From the NCBI GenBank assembly GCA_963922205.1, contig CAWUHX010000150.1, positions 744,001 through 808,000 on the forward strand: a DNA stretch of 64,000 bases. The letters are read 5' to 3'. Source of the DNA: Romanomermis culicivorax. Taxonomy: Eukaryota; Nematoda; Enoplea; Mermithida; Mermithidae. Positions 33,301 through 45,512 of the stretch are shown piece after piece. The notes below the pieces were generated by a model that ran no database searches, had not been told where the DNA came from, and saw nothing but the letters and a program-made list of their open reading frames with translations. How positions within the stretch are numbered: the stretch's first letter is position 1; each line of letters begins with the position of its first letter. Made by a program: the position numbers and the translations under genes.

Positions 33301-36300
33301 TATTGCAATCTCAGTCAAGACGTTGAGTAGTCCGAGGGAGAGGTATTAATGTTTTTACGAAAAAAAGAGTGAACACAGCTCTGCACCTTACGTTAACTAT
33401 ATGTTCGTCTTTCATTACAAGCGAATTAATCAGCAATAATGAGGCAAAAAGACATCACTAACTGATTCTATGGTCATACTATGATCAGGCTCGTTATCTC
33501 ACATTGTCCAATCAAGTTATATATTTTTACTGGTGAAAATTCCGAATTTTTATCTTTATATTGAGTGTTTACATTGAGAGAGAGAAGTGGTATAAGAGCC
33601 CTCTACATGCATACCTGTAAGGTCCTACCGGTCGGGGGGAGGGTAAACCCAAAATTTTGGGATGGGATGGAGGTTCCAAAAAGGTACTTTTCACAAATTT
33701 TACCGAGTTCTGGGTAGAGGGTTAACCAAGCTTGGGGGGTCTCCCAATTACAGGTATGTCCATTTGACTAGCCATATTGCGATTAGTTATGGACCGATGC
33801 ATCGGCATCGGCCGATTGTTGCGTTTTTCTGGCATAGCCATCGGCCGATTGTTTGGCAACTTTTTGTTAGAATGAATGCAGGTGCATATGCTTAAAAAAC
33901 AGATTGTTCACATACATATTTTACACTTACTTTAGTAAATACATAATTTTTTTTTGTGAAAATGGTTGTTTTAATGTCTAGCATATTTGCCCAGTGTCGA
34001 CATTGATGAACTAGATAACAAGACTTTGACAAGCTATGAATGGAATATTTTAGCTGCGGCGGTAAGAATATACTTTAATGCATGTATAATGTATCCACAC
34101 CTTAGATAATTATAATTTTGCAGCTTGTTAATTTGTTAAAATCTTTTGCAGAAACTGTAAAAATCTATGAATCTAAAAAACGTATGTATTTCGAAGGAAA
34201 TAGCTGAAGAAAAGTAAGCTAGATTTTGTGCCTAAATTTTTTTGAAAAACATAAATTGAAGAAGAATCGTATGATCAAGAATTTTACGCCACTCAATCCA
34301 CAGTTTCAACTTTCCTGGATTGGCTTCATTAAAGGAGGAGTTGTTGGGGAAAATAAATCAATATTTTTATAGAAATGATAATCGAGCCCACTTTAAACCC
34401 ATTGAAGACAATAGACTTCATGCTTTGGCATCTTTACTAGATCATGGATTTAAAAAGGATGGATTGAAATTTGAAATATAACACATATTGATCATACAAA
34501 TCAAAATTAAATAATTTAGGCTTTCTGTGATCCTCAAGCAGATGACAAACCTGAACTATAGTCTGTTTTTTATAAAATGCTTCCAAATAGAAAAGTGACA
34601 CAAATCAGTATCGTTGTCAAAATCGTTTACATAAAGCCCTTATTGTAAATTTTTCACTCGAAAAATTGTCAAGGGTTAGGTCAGTATGCTCATCAATTTC
34701 CATTTCTATATAATATATTGTTTATCAAAAAATCGTGAAAATCTAAAATACTACTTACATTTCACTTTCATTTTTCAGAAGCATTTCAAGAAAAAACGAC
34801 TATAGTTTTGGCTAGAATGGTTGTCGATCAAGAACAACAAAATCAACGCTTTCCTAAAAATATGGTTCAAAAATTTGAATGAATCTTCAAACTCATTCTC
34901 CAAACTTTCTCTGTAAGCCACAATTAATACTAATTTAAATAATTCAAGCATTTACACAAAACTGACCAATTTCAGGCCCTGTTTGGTCATTGCAAGTTCA
35001 TCTGAAGATGAGCTGTAGCCCGAAAAACATGCAATGTCAACATTCGAGCAAGCAAAATCCATTGTTTTGGAATAGATTACTAGAATAATGGAAGTAAAAT
35101 GCTGCAACAAAACCAGAATTAGCTAATGTGAGTCACAATAGTGTGCAGTTGAAAATAAGTTTCATTATGGAAAAAATTTCTTTAGCTTGCCATGAAATTT
35201 TTATCAGCTCCAATTGGGTCAGTAGCTAGTGAATGATCATTTTAAAAAGCAAAAGAAAATAGAAGTGGAAAAAGATCCCGTTTATTGCTGAGATTCGATT
35301 CAATAGTGCAAACTGGAAAAACAAGCTGAAGTTGAAGAAGCTTCTAGTGAACTCAGCAATCAAAGTGAAGGTAGTACAACAGATGCCGTTGTTGATGACA
35401 AATTGGATGAATGAAATGTTGTTAATTATTGAATGTTGAAAATATCGGTAGAACGTTGTAAATAATTCATAATATTTTTAAATTTATTACAGTGTAACAA
35501 CTTCAGGTTGCATTTTGTACATGTTACAGCCGATGCCATCGGTGACCCCGGCCGATGCATCGGCATCGGCCGATGGCAAATTTTCGGCCATCGGTCCATC
35601 ACTAATTGCGATCCCGTCAATTTATTTATATGCACCGTTTTTTTCCTCAAATGGGGTCTTTTGAGGAAAAAGATTTTGGGTATGGTTCCCACGGTGGAAA
35701 AAAAATTGGGGCATTCGAAACCGAAAATATGCGTTTTGGTGGACTCTAGCAGGTCGAAATATCAAAATTTTCCAACGTTTCGCTCCGGTCAGGGGAATAA
35801 ATGAAAAATAAACACTATTTTCTATCAGGCGCGGCCGTTAGCATAATCTACTACTTCCACTTATTAATTGATTCTTTGTAATATTCTACAATCTACATCA
35901 GCTCATTTTGACTAACCTAACGAAAATTTTCTCGATTTTTTCCTCAATTTCGAAGGTTTCTGACTCCAATATCAAAATGCTTGGGTATGCTCATAAAATG
36001 CATAAAGAAGAGTCCGTAGTCACATTATAAACATTTTAAAAAATAATGTGGAAAGTTTTGGGAAAATGAGGAAAAAATTTTGGGTCCGGTGGTTCTCATG
36101 TGGAAAAAAACTTCGAGGAAAAAAACGATGTTTACATGGCTGAATCAAGGCAGCCATAGAAATCTCATTCTTCGGCTTCAACCGAAAAGCTAACTCATAA
36201 GGTTTATAAAAGAAAATCTTATTTTTTGAATGGCCTCCGATTTCTTCAGACCGAAACATCGAAATTTTTCACCTTCAACATAACATCCACCTCTGGAACT

Positions 36301-36877
36301 GAGCAGACCTTGAAGATCGATTTCTCATGTAATTCAAGATGCTCAGACAGTGCATTTATCTAGTTCGAAACAACAAAAATTGCAAGGATGAGATTTTATT
36401 GCTACCCAGAACTCTAGTGTGTCGCTTACCCGACGATACGAATCACGAAAGCTAAACGAGGTTCGGCCGGAACGTAGAAATTACCGTTTTTTTTGGCCTC
36501 GAGAGTCAAACGCTTGAGCTGGTGTTCTTTGCGTCTATGTTCACGAATGTACTTCTCGGCACGGCGGAAAATTTCTCTTTTGCGTACAAGTCTAGCCTGG
36601 AAAAGAACAGATTTTTCCAAGTATAATCGATTATCATGGAGTAACGCACGGATTAAACTAACTTTACGGGCCAAAACGCTAGCTTTCAAGGCTTTGGTTT
36701 TTTGCTCAGCCGTTTGTTTCCGCCTGACCAACAAGGTTTCCGGAATAGCCGGCAACCTCCTCTTCTTCGGCGTGGCAGTTCTTGAAAATAAACGCAAATT
36801 TAGTCAGATTCCGAAGTAATAGTAAGGATTGTACACACTAATCAAACTCACTTAGCCTTAGAATCGACCTCCGTCAT
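30310..36877 (-). CDS. RPL7: 60S ribosomal protein L7 (uL30), complete
   Basis: Six minus-strand exons join in phase: 36877-36852, 36780-36663, 36596-36430, 33090-32843, 32186-32089 and 30420-30310. They encode 255 residues; the human protein has 248. Signature stretches are LPAIPETL near the N-terminus, [77 protein letters not shown] and [20 protein letters not shown]-type C-terminus (here [17 protein letters not shown]). This large-subunit protein contacts rRNA in the cytosolic ribosome. The 66-base intron at 36662-36597 is a multiple of three with no stop; removing it gives exactly the 60-residue spacing of human RPL7 between ETL and GNFYVP. The long intron 3 carries a 1.8-kb hAT. The start ATG precedes MTEVDSKAK, a normal short lead. 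Confidence 0.95.
30421..32088. other. RPL7 intron 5, no other feature
   Basis: Non-coding intron of the minus-strand gene. A 14-A run lies near 31090. Nothing else recognised. Confidence 0.5.
33610..33758. mobile_element. Miniature element with CATACCTGTAA ends
   Basis: 149 bp, CATACCTGTAA..TTACAGGTATG, with G-rich arms (GGTCGGGGGGAGGG, GCTTGGGGGG). The 8-base flanks TCTACATG and TCCATTTG only partly agree, so the insertion is old. It lies in RPL7 intron 3, 25 bases from a hAT element. A relative begins near 32545 (TGTAAGACCTC..GGGTAAACCC). Confidence 0.65.
33784..35604 (+). mobile_element. hAT element copy 1, 1,821 bp, TSD ATTGCGAT
   Basis: Ends TAGTTATGGACCGATG..CATCGGTCCATCACTA, flanked by the perfect 8-bp duplication ATTGCGAT (33776-33783 and 35605-35612). 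Both ends carry dense CGATGCATCGGCATCGGCCG subterminal palindromes. Plus-strand transposase remnants: [12 protein letters not shown], then after an intron-like gap [14 protein letters not shown] (the hAT WE..LLEpFaeaT region), and [15 protein letters not shown] (the hAT dPRFK block), then a C-terminal acidic tail. It is interrupted by stops and a MITE, so inactive. A second copy is at 47118-48969. Confidence 0.88.
34556..34805. mobile_element. MITE copy nested in hAT copy 1
   Basis: CTATAGTCTGTTTTTTATAA at the left and CATTTCAAGAAAAAACGACT, then ATAG, at the right. The other hAT copy has the same MITE at the same internal place, so the MITE inserted before the two hAT copies separated. Confidence 0.8.
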
Positions 36878-37259
36878 AATTAAAGTTTAATCGAAGAATT
36901 CGATCCAACAAAACAGCTTTCGTCTATTAAAGAAATTGCCCGATTTTCCCTCATCTTTACAGTAAAAACATTATAGTAGGCTTCGATTTTGTTATAAGGA
37001 AGCAAAGATAGTCAAGTTTGATCATTCTGAAACATTCCGAGTATCTATTATCGGAAATATTGACCGAAACGACATGTGCAAATCAGACCCAGAAGTTTTT
37101 TCACCTAGAAGATCAAGACTCGAATCTATTTGGCAAAACAGCACGTTGACAATGTAGTACGTATCCGAAGTACTTCGTAGAATATTTACTGTGTTCAGAT
37201 TGATCTATGCTGCACCACCACCACCGCGATCTCATCGAAAATTGATCTAGTGCGCTCGC

Positions 37260-37500
37260 TCCATGTCCAATCCATACCTGTACTTGGGGGGGGGGGGAGG
37301 TTGGGGGCATACCTGTATTTGGGAGGGGGGGTTGGGGGGGGGGACCCCCCAACTTGGCCAACCCTGTCTGTACCCAAAATCATTTCCCCCCCAACCCCCC
37401 CCCCCCCAGCACTGTTTTTTTTCCCCCGGGCCTTTTCCCCATATGGGGAAAGGGATCAAAATTTTTTTCCCCATTTTCCCGAAGTCGTTTTTTTCGCTTA
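37260..37500. repeat. Poly-G/poly-C tract cluster with CATACCTGTA motifs
   Basis: CATACCTGTACTTGGGGGGG (37276 area) and CATACCTGTATTTGGGAGGG are followed by long C runs and TTTCCCC ATATGGGGAAA. These look like overlapping or truncated miniature poly-G elements. ORFs here (Pro/Gly-rich) are artefacts. Confidence 0.55.
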
Positions 37501-37759
37501 AAAATGCTCACAGACGCTTTATTTAGGTGTTTTTGAGCCTTTTCAAGCCTGCTGGTGTTTTTAGACCCGTAATTCATTAAAATTGAGGAAAAAATTGAAA
37601 TTTTCGAGTTCAAAGTTTAATCTACAAGCATTGGAACAAATTTTCAAGCAAACTATCCAAAAGCATAATGGTTTTGAGAATTACATGAGAAATCGATGGT
37701 CAGGTTCTCTATGATGACAAGTGAGAACCCGAAATAGATGTTAATCTTTCCGGCGCCAA

Positions 37760-39139
37760 CAGGGTTGGCAAAAACCAAACTTTTGAAATTTCGACTTTTT
37801 GGTTTTTTGGTTTTTTAGTGGTTTTTTATGGTTTTTTAATGGTTTTTTTTGGTTTTTCTATGGTTTTTTAGTGGTTTTTTTCTGGTTTAATTCTTTATAA
37901 TGTTTGGTACATCAAAACAACTATGTAAAAAACTGCTGGAAACTCCCTGTATCATCTAAGACTAGTTAGGGAGCCTTAAAATGGCAGCTAGAAGTATTAA
38001 TCTTATCGGAAGTGTCATTATTTTATGCTATAGGAAATCCCTATTATAGCAATAGAAATACAGTAATACTGGGCACATAAGAAAGGAACCATTAGTGAAG
38101 AACATAAAGAAGAGAAAAAATGAAAGAGCATGCGATATGTAAGGGAAAAATTCAAGGAAAAGAAGAAAAATTACAAATAAAGACAAATATACAATACACA
38201 ATGTAAGTAATCGAAACTCAAAAGTAATCAACTACAGAATTATATCAATGCATCACATATATACATATACACAGAAAAGTTGAAATGACACAATACCGTT
38301 TTCGATAAGAGGGTTTTAAATTGATAGATTATTACATATGTTATTAATATTACAAACTGCAGTTGAAGGTCACACATAGACATTTCATATGTTTCCAAAT
38401 TTTTGCTTTTCAAACCTGTCTGCAAGCTATATAAACTACAGCAAATGGATCTTATTATATATACTATTCTCGCTTGCATGATAGATATACATATTTTTGC
38501 ACGATTTTTTCTACTTAGTAGCGACGTCAAGTCACATAAAAATGAGCCACTCAAAAGCTCTTCTCTTTGTTAACCTACAGTATGCTTAACTGATCTGTAT
38601 AAAATTTTATTATTGTTATCTGATTTATATTTTGAAATTTCGAGCTAAGAAAATTGAAAAGCTTATTGTTACAATAAATTCAAGATATTAAACTCAATCA
38701 TATTTTATAACATTTTGATGATGATATGGATCAATGGATGTCACCCCGAATGATCGAAGTACACTCCACGAAAGATTTAGCATCGACTTTTTTGTGAGTA
38801 AATTATAGCAAAGTTGACTCACGTACTAAATGTGTGCTTGCAAGATGGATAGAAAGAACATTGATTGATTTATATTACATCTTTTGAGTACGAAATGTAT
38901 CATAAAAATACGACTTTTTTCTACTTTGTAGTGAAGCCAATTCAACTAATTTAATTAATTTGTTGATTAAGATAGACACCAATACATGCCTAGAAGATCA
39001 ACTAATTAGAAAAAACAGTTTCCCAATGATTTTGGAAAAAAACCAAAAAAACCAAAAAACCAGAGATTTTCCAATTTTTTGGTTTTTTTAAAAAACCAAA
39101 AAAACCAAAAACCAAAAAACCAAAGCCTTGCCAACCCTG
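37760..39139. mobile_element. hAT-type element, 1,380 bp, TSD GGCGCCAA
   Basis: Ends CAGGGTTGGCAAAAACC..GGTTTTGG-rich..CTTGCCAACCCTG, with 8-bp duplications GGCGCCAA at 37752-37759 and 39140-39147. Both ends are filled with GGTTTTTTGG/CCAAAAAACC subterminal repeats. No transposase is recognised inside. Removing it restores CCGGCGCCAAGCGCCGG, a copy of the dispersed palindrome, so it jumped into that hairpin. Confidence 0.85.
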
Positions 39140-39689
39140 GGCGCCAAGCGCCGGAAAAATTTTTTGGGGTATTTATATTCTGCGACGCTGGAAAATCAAT
39201 TTTCCGAACATTTATTTCAAGAATTAGATTTGAATTTTGTGTTCAAAAGTCGTAATTTCTAGAATTTTACTTGAAAAATTTTAGAACCAGTATAATTTAT
39301 TTGTATAAACTCTCATACTTGGTCGAAAATATATGAGTATGCAGGGTATAAATTTCCGAAAGATATTTCCATGGAGCATTTGAATTGATTTTTATTAGAA
39401 AACAAAGTAATCGCATCAAAAAGCTTAGAGACTTGACGTACTGATCTTTCTCAAAAGGAAAAAATGCGAATCTTCATTAAATATCATGATAAAATATTGA
39501 AGATTACCCATGAAAACATGAGATAATACGTTCAAGATGATGAAAACTATTATAGATTATATGATAAATGAAGGTAGACGTGCTAAAAGCCGCGCCTGAG
39601 CTAAGTAATGCATAATAATAATTATTTAAGTTATAAACGGCGCGAAGCCCGGAAAATTTTGAGATTATGACATTCTAAAATGCACCAAA

Positions 39690-40030
39690 ATGCATCTTTT
39701 CTGTATCCGATCCCCAAAATTTTCTTCCCCAAATGGGGAAAGAGCCCAAAATTTTTTTCCCCTTTCCGAATTTTTTTTCCCGAAAAAGCACGATTTGGGG
39801 AAAAAAAAACAGTGCCCCCCAGTTTGGAAAAAATTAAAAAAATTTTCAAAAAAGTGTATATGTTTTTTGGCTTTTCTTGGGAAAAATTTCGACTTTTTCC
39901 TACCCCCCCCCCAAAAATTTCGGATTTACCCCCCCCCCCCCCCAACTGGTCGGAGGTCTTACAGGCAGCGTTTTTTTTTGTGCACGGACATTTGTGCCAA
40001 TTGGCACAAAGGGCCAAAAAAATTCGTGCC
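39690..40030. repeat. TTTTCCCC-rich and poly-C repeat
   Basis: TTCCCCAAATGGGGAAAGAG, then poly-C runs and ACTGGTCGGAGGTCTTACAGGC. Closely similar stretches occur at 37410-37500, 40905-40945 and 41800-41850. Long ORFs here are spurious. Confidence 0.6.
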
Positions 40031-40084
40031 AATGGCACAAAAAATTTTTTTCCAGCCTAAAAACACATTGAAAACTTTTAAAAA

Positions 40085-40660
40085 GTTTTATGCCAAAAGT
40101 TTGAAAAAACATAATTAAAGGTTACTTTTGCCGCACTAATTTGCATAAAAAATCGTGCCAACTCTATTTTATCTTAAGCACGTCAGTGCGATAAGAAAAA
40201 CTGATGAAGAAAGCAGTTTATACGATTCGGAAAGAAATCAGATGCTGCGAGATTCAGATATTTTTATACAATTTTCCAGGCATTTTATATTTTTCTTTAA
40301 TTTTCGGCTACGGATTACTTCATAACACCGATGTAAATAAATTAAGGATGTCCATAATGATTTTTCCTGAAAAAAAGTAGAACGGAAGTCACGTCGCGTA
40401 AATTTTTGGTTGAAAAATAATGCCAACAGGGTAAATTTTTCTGTTCGAATCAAACAAATAGAAATTTCGGTTTCCAATGACAGTGAAGTGAATGAATAGT
40501 GGAAGTTAACTAATTCATTTTTCATTCATTGACAATCTCAAGGTTTGTTGCGATCGTACAAATCTACTATTCGAATACAATTCTTTCAGATTCCTGACAT
40601 TTGATTAATATTACACTTAAGTAATTGACTCGGCGCAGAGCGCCGAGAAAATTTGGCGTT
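40085..40660. repeat. About 0.6-kb direct repeat, copy 1
   Basis: Runs from AGTTTTATGCCAAAAGTTTG through AATCGTGCCAACTCTATTTT and GTCACGTCGCGTAAATTT to GACTCGGCGCAGAGCGCCGA. Copy 2 is at 44270-44840 in the same orientation, about 4.2 kb away, with many substitutions. The minus-strand ORF at 40238-40525 lies wholly inside. Confidence 0.75.
40631..40645. repeat. GGCGC palindrome (CGGCGCAGAGCGCCG)
   Basis: Six-base stem with a short loop, then AGAAAATTTGG. It marks the right end of the 0.6-kb repeat. Confidence 0.75.
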
Positions 40661-41274
40661 TTCAGCCCCTAAAATGACTGAAAATCAAAGAAATTCGGCA
40701 TTCGACTAGTCAAAAAATTTGTGCCAATTGGCACAAACGCCCAAAATTTTTTGTGCCATTTCAAATTTTTTTGTGCCAAAAACCATGTTTTGGCACAAAA
40801 AAAAACACTGCTTACAGGTATGGTTGGGGGGGGGGGGGGACCGTATTATTCTACGAAGTAAGAAGTTTTGTTTTTTGGCCTTTTTTGGGAACAATTTCGA
40901 CTTTTTCTACCCCCCCCCCCAACTGGTCGGAGGTCTTACAGGTATGGGCCTGACTGCTCTTTTGATAAAGTTATTGGGTTCTCTGTCCGGAGATGCATTT
41001 TTATGCGTTCTAAAATGGAATTTTCTATATTATTCTAGTGCGCGGTTAGAAAAGATCATTCTAGTTATTGCTTAAAGGTTCTAATCATCATCATGTTTTG
41101 GTTAAATGTTTGATCCTGTATTGTTTTTTGACGAAGTTAAGGAAAACCAACATTTTTCTCGATAATTTTCCCAAAATTTTTTGCGACCTTCACAAAAAAT
41201 TTGAATTTTGACTTTCATGTGATTAAAACGTTTTGAGCGTAAGACAATGCTAGAAATTTTTGGCGGTTGAAAGC

Positions 41275-41450
41275 CGCTTGCCTAGTTTTTAGATTTCAGT
41301 TTGTCCCACTGAAAATTCATTAAATTCACAGAGAAATCAAACCTTCTGTCTGGGAAATAAAAGGTGAAAAGATTCATTTTCCAGCGTTCCAGAATATTAA
41401 AATCCCGAAAAAATTTTCGGCGCTCCGCGCCGAATTAATTACTCTAGTCT
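41275..41450. repeat. Repeat unit ending in CGGCGCTCCGCGCCG
   Basis: From TTGCCTAGTTTTTAGATTTC through GAAATAAAAGGTGAAAAG and TTCCAGCGTTC to the palindrome at 41418-41432. The unit recurs at 44940-45028 (continued at 45237-45300) and again at about 45400-45527, the last two in tandem. Confidence 0.65.
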
Positions 41451-42502
41451 TGTCATATTAACTTTTTCATTTGGTCTCCAAAATTCAAAAATTGGGTTTT
41501 AAATGCCTAAAACCGACGCGGATCGAATGAAATGTCAAGAAAACAGTTTGCGATGGTTTTTCCGATAAATTTAAGCAAATTTGTCGATTTTAGAGTGAGC
41601 AACTAAAAATTTATCTGTGCAACCAAAATATTTCCCCAAGTCGCACATTGCAACCTGGCGTGTGCAAAAAAGCCCTGCCCAAATGTCGGTACCCCCACCC
41701 TACCGCACTCCCAACTTGGTCATCCTTACCCAGAAGTTTTCGAAATTTTTTCGACTTTTTTGTGGGGTTTTCGACCCACCTCCCCAAAATTTTGCGAATG
41801 TTGAGAGCCCCCCCAACCCAACTGGTCGGGCCTCTTACAGGCATGGTTCGCTTACCTGAAATTGGGAGGGGATTAGGGGCTATATTCCCCAACGTGGTGT
41901 CGAACCCTGTACCCAAATGTCGGAACCCCCAAGTCGGAAAATTTTGGAAAAAGAAGCTTTTTTTGGAAAATTTTTCGCTATTTTCGCTTTTTCGACTTTT
42001 TTTGGAAGTTTTGGACCTTAGTTCTTTTTCCTCAATCGACTATTTTCGAAGAATTTTTTTTTCGAAATTGAGGCATATTTTTATGTACTTGTGCTCCAAT
42101 TTTTGAGCACAAATTTTTCGATGGTTTCCTCTTCAAAGGTGCATTTCATGCGTTATAAAACCGAAAATTGTTGAAATTTTTCGGCGTATCGCGCCGGATT
42201 TTAATTATTTAATGTAAGGGTAAAGTGTTTTTCATTTTTGCTAATGACCTGCTGATCTCAAATAGTTATCGAATGCCATGCTCTGATCAAAGTCGCCCCT
42301 GATCAAAGCCACCCCATTTTACCTTATTTTTTCTATATTCCAATGCGCGTTTAGAAGCAAGATTTTTGTCGGTTATTTCCCCAAGGTCTTTTTGTGGTCT
42401 TTAAAAATATTTTTACATTTGTGTGATCAAAACATTTTGAGTCCAAGTGGGAATTCTTACTGGTTGAAGAATCAAAATTCTTGATTGCTTTCAGCGTTTT
42501 TT

Positions 42503-42697
42503 TGTGCACGGACCAAAAAAAATTGTGCCAATAGCACAAAAAAAATTTTTCATTCTAAAAATATACTGAAAATCTTTAATTTGATTTCTTAAGAGTCCTA
42601 TGCACGGACCAAAAAAATTTGTGCCAATAGCACAAAAAAAATTTTTCCATTCTAAAAATATACTGAAAACCTTCAATTTGATATCTTAAGAGTCCTA
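42503..42697. repeat. Two tandem 97-bp units (GCACGGACCAAAAAAATT)
   Basis: Each unit runs from GCACGGACCAAAAAA, TTGTGCCAATAGCACAAAAA and TATACTGAAAA to TTAAGAGTCCTA. The LINE begins right after the second unit. Confidence 0.75.
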
Positions 42698-44262
42698 TTG
42701 ACTCTAAAATATTTGAAGCCTACACTGTCTCTTGGTCCTGATGGTCTGTGTGCCTTTTTCGTGAAAAAATCATATCTAGTTTTGGCAGAACCTTTGAGAA
42801 CAATTTTTGAAATTTCATTTAGAACTGGACAATTACCAGATATTTGGAAAACATCAAATGTGGTATCTATTTTCAAAAAAAGGACCCAGCAAAGGTAGAA
42901 AATTATAGACCAGTTTCTTTATGTTGAGTCTCATGTAAGGTTATGGAAAGTATAATAAGTGTAGACATGATGGCTTATTTTGAGTCAAATAATTTTCTGA
43001 ATGATAGACAATTTGGATTTAGAAAGAAAAAATCTTGTGTCCTTCAGCTTTTAAGTCGTAAAACATTATCGGATAAAAATTTGGATAAAAAAGTAGCAAC
43101 AGATTCAATTTATATCGATTTTCAGAAAGCATTTGATACTGTTTCTCATACAAACTGTTTGGAAAATTAGCTTCCTATGGCATATCTGGTTTTTTATTGA
43201 GATGGTTACATGGTTTTTTATTTAATAGGACTCAACAGGTAAAAATTGGCAATTGCTTCTCTAATCCAATTAAGGTTACTAGTGGGGTTCCTCAGGGTAG
43301 TGTATTGGGACCAACATTGTTCCTAATTTTCATAAATGATATATTTGATGGTATTAGCAGTGAAATTTATCTTTTTGCTGATGATGTGAAAATATTCAAT
43401 GCTACAAAAAATGCTGAAGTACTACAAGGCGATCTTGTCAAAGTTTATGAATGGTCATTGAAATGGCAATTATCTATTTCTCTGGAAAAATGTTCTGTTT
43501 TGCATCTTGGGAGTAATAACCCCAAAGTTGAGTATTATATAAACGATTTTCTGATTCCTACTGTTCCAGAGATGAAGGATCTTGGTGTTATGTTCAATGA
43601 AAAATTGTCAGCAACTGCCCATTGTAATTAATGTGGTTAAAAAAGCATCTAGGGTGGCAAATTTGATTTTAAAATGTTTTCACTCTAACTTCAATGGATT
43701 AAAAATCAGGGCTTTTAAATCCTATGTTCTCCCTATCCTGGAATATGGTTCACCACTCTGGAATTCTTGTCTGGTTGGGGATACTAAATTGGTAGAAAAA
43801 GTTCAACGAAGGTTTACAAAAAGACTTTTTGGATATGAAGATTTAAGCTACAAGGAGCGCCTCAACAAATCTGGCCTTGATGACCTTGCATTTAGACGTA
43901 CGTGTATCGACCTATCTTACATGTTCTTAATTTTGAAATTTAAAGTTATTCCACCCGACTTATTTTTCACTTTGAGTCCATTCAATTATCGCGCGTCTAA
44001 CTTATTTAAACTGTATAAATCGAAATATAACTCTAAAGCTTTAAAACATGATTTTTGCTCGCGAAATATTGATGTTTGGAATTCCCTACCCAATGATATC
44101 ATTCATTCGAACAATATGCCCTGTTTTCGGTCTAAATTGAGTCGTTTTTTAAATCTCAATTCGCACGTGCTTTTGTCACGTCCATGAGCTTTTCTGTATT
44201 AGTCGCATTTACTCTTGTATTTATTCGCATTTAATAAATTTCTTTCTTTCTTCCTTTTTTTA
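42698..44262 (+). pseudogene. Non-LTR retrotransposon (LINE), 5'-truncated and broken
   Basis: About 1.55 kb of reverse transcriptase in several frames. Visible blocks: LSLGPDGLCAFF and GQLPDIWKTSNVVSIFKK; DRQFGFRKKKSC and IYIDFQKAFDTVSH (first catalytic Asp); TSGVPQGSVLGPTLFLIFIN; LFADDVKIF (catalytic FADD); then the thumb and tail with VQRRFTKRLFGYEDLSYKER and FRRTCIDLSYMF. At least three frame shifts or stops disable it. The tail has AATAAA and CTTTCTTTCTTCC. The end pattern resembles CR1/Jockey-group LINEs; the endonuclease domain is missing through 5' truncation. It is inserted inside a copy of the AT-rich repeat that surrounds it. Confidence 0.9.
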
Positions 44263-44269
44263 AAAAGTT

Positions 44270-44840
44270 TTAATATGCTAAAAGTTTGATAAAAACTTAA
44301 GTAAAGATACTTTCACTGCACTAATTTGAATACAAATCGTGCCAACTCTATTTTATCTAAGCACGTCAGTACGATGAGAAAAACTGATCGAGAAAGCAGT
44401 TTATACGATTCGAAAAGACATCGGATTCTGAGAGAATTCAGATATTTTTATAGAATTTTTCAGGCAGTTTATATTTTTCTTTAATTTTTGGCTACCAATT
44501 TCTTCTTAACACCGATGTAAATAAATTAAGGATGTCCATTATTGCCTTCTCCTAAAGAAAAACTAAGCCGAAAGTCGCGTCACGTAAATTTCTGGTTGGA
44601 AAATTGCGCCAACAATGTCAATTTTTCTGTTCAAATACCAAAAATTAAAATTTCGGTAGCCAATCACACTGAATGACCAGTGAAAGTTAACCATTTCTAT
44701 TCATTTTTCAGTCATTGACAATCTCATAGTTTGTTGCGATCATACAAATATACTATTCGAACACAATTCTCTCAGGTTATATCTAAACAAACAAAAGTAA
44801 ACCATATTGACTCGGCGCGGAGAGCCGAGAAAATTTTGCT
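44270..44840. repeat. About 0.6-kb direct repeat, copy 2
   Basis: Starts AGTTTTAATATGCTAAAAGT and ends at GACTCGGCGCGGAGAGCCGA. It has several short deletions relative to copy 1 at 40085-40660. Confidence 0.75.
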
Positions 44841-45030
44841 TTTTCATCCCCTAAAATGACCAAAAATCAAGGAAATTCAGCCGTCGACCAGTCAAAAAAT
44901 TTGTGCCAAAAACCTTGTTTTGGCACCAAAAAAACACTGGTTGCTTTCCTAGTTTTTAAATTTTAGTCCGCCCGACTGAAAATTCATTGAATTCACTGAA
45001 TAGTTAAACCTTCTGTCTAGGAAATAAAAG

Positions 45031-45236
45031 CATACCTGTAATTGGAGTGGGTTGGGGGGGGGGAAGTTCAGCCTAGCTTGGCCAACCCCATACACGGCCC
45101 CCCTAGCCCTCCAGACTCGGAAATATTTGAAAAAATTGGCAAAAATGTGTTATTTAGGATAATTTTCGACTTTTTTCGACGCCCCCCCCCCAAATTTCGG
45201 GTTTACCTACAACTGATCGAACCGCTTACAGGTATG
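45031..45236. mobile_element. Miniature poly-G element, CATACCTGTAA ends, TSD AATAAAAG
   Basis: 206 bp between CATACCTGTAATTGG and CTTACAGGTATG, flanked on both sides by AATAAAAG (45023-45030 and 45237-45244). It contains a G10 run and a C9 run facing each other. No coding. The 8-bp duplication points to hAT transposase. It interrupts one of the tandem units ending in the GGCGC palindrome. Confidence 0.82.
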
Positions 45237-45512
45237 AATAAAAGTTGATAAGATTCATTTTAATACCAAAATCCAAAGAAATTTTCGGCGCTGCGCGTTG
45301 AATAGGTTACTCGTACCAACCAGAAAGCCTAAAACCAACGCGAATCGAATGTAAGACAAGAAAACTACCTTTTGATGTTTTTTCCGGGTAAAATTAAGCT
45401 GATTTATTGATGTTTCATTGAATTCACTGAAAGATTAAACCTGCCTAGGAAATAAAAGTTGAAACGGTTCATTTTCCAGCGTTCTAGAATACAAAAATTC
45501 AAGAAAAATTTT

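Noticed and set aside
37113-37613. Pro/Gly-rich ORFs on both strands
   Set aside because: Products of poly-G/poly-C tracts and TTTTCCCC repeats.
39631-40118. Several overlapping 64-142-codon ORFs
   Set aside because: All six-frame openness comes from low-complexity repeat sequence shared with 37.4 and 41.8 kb.
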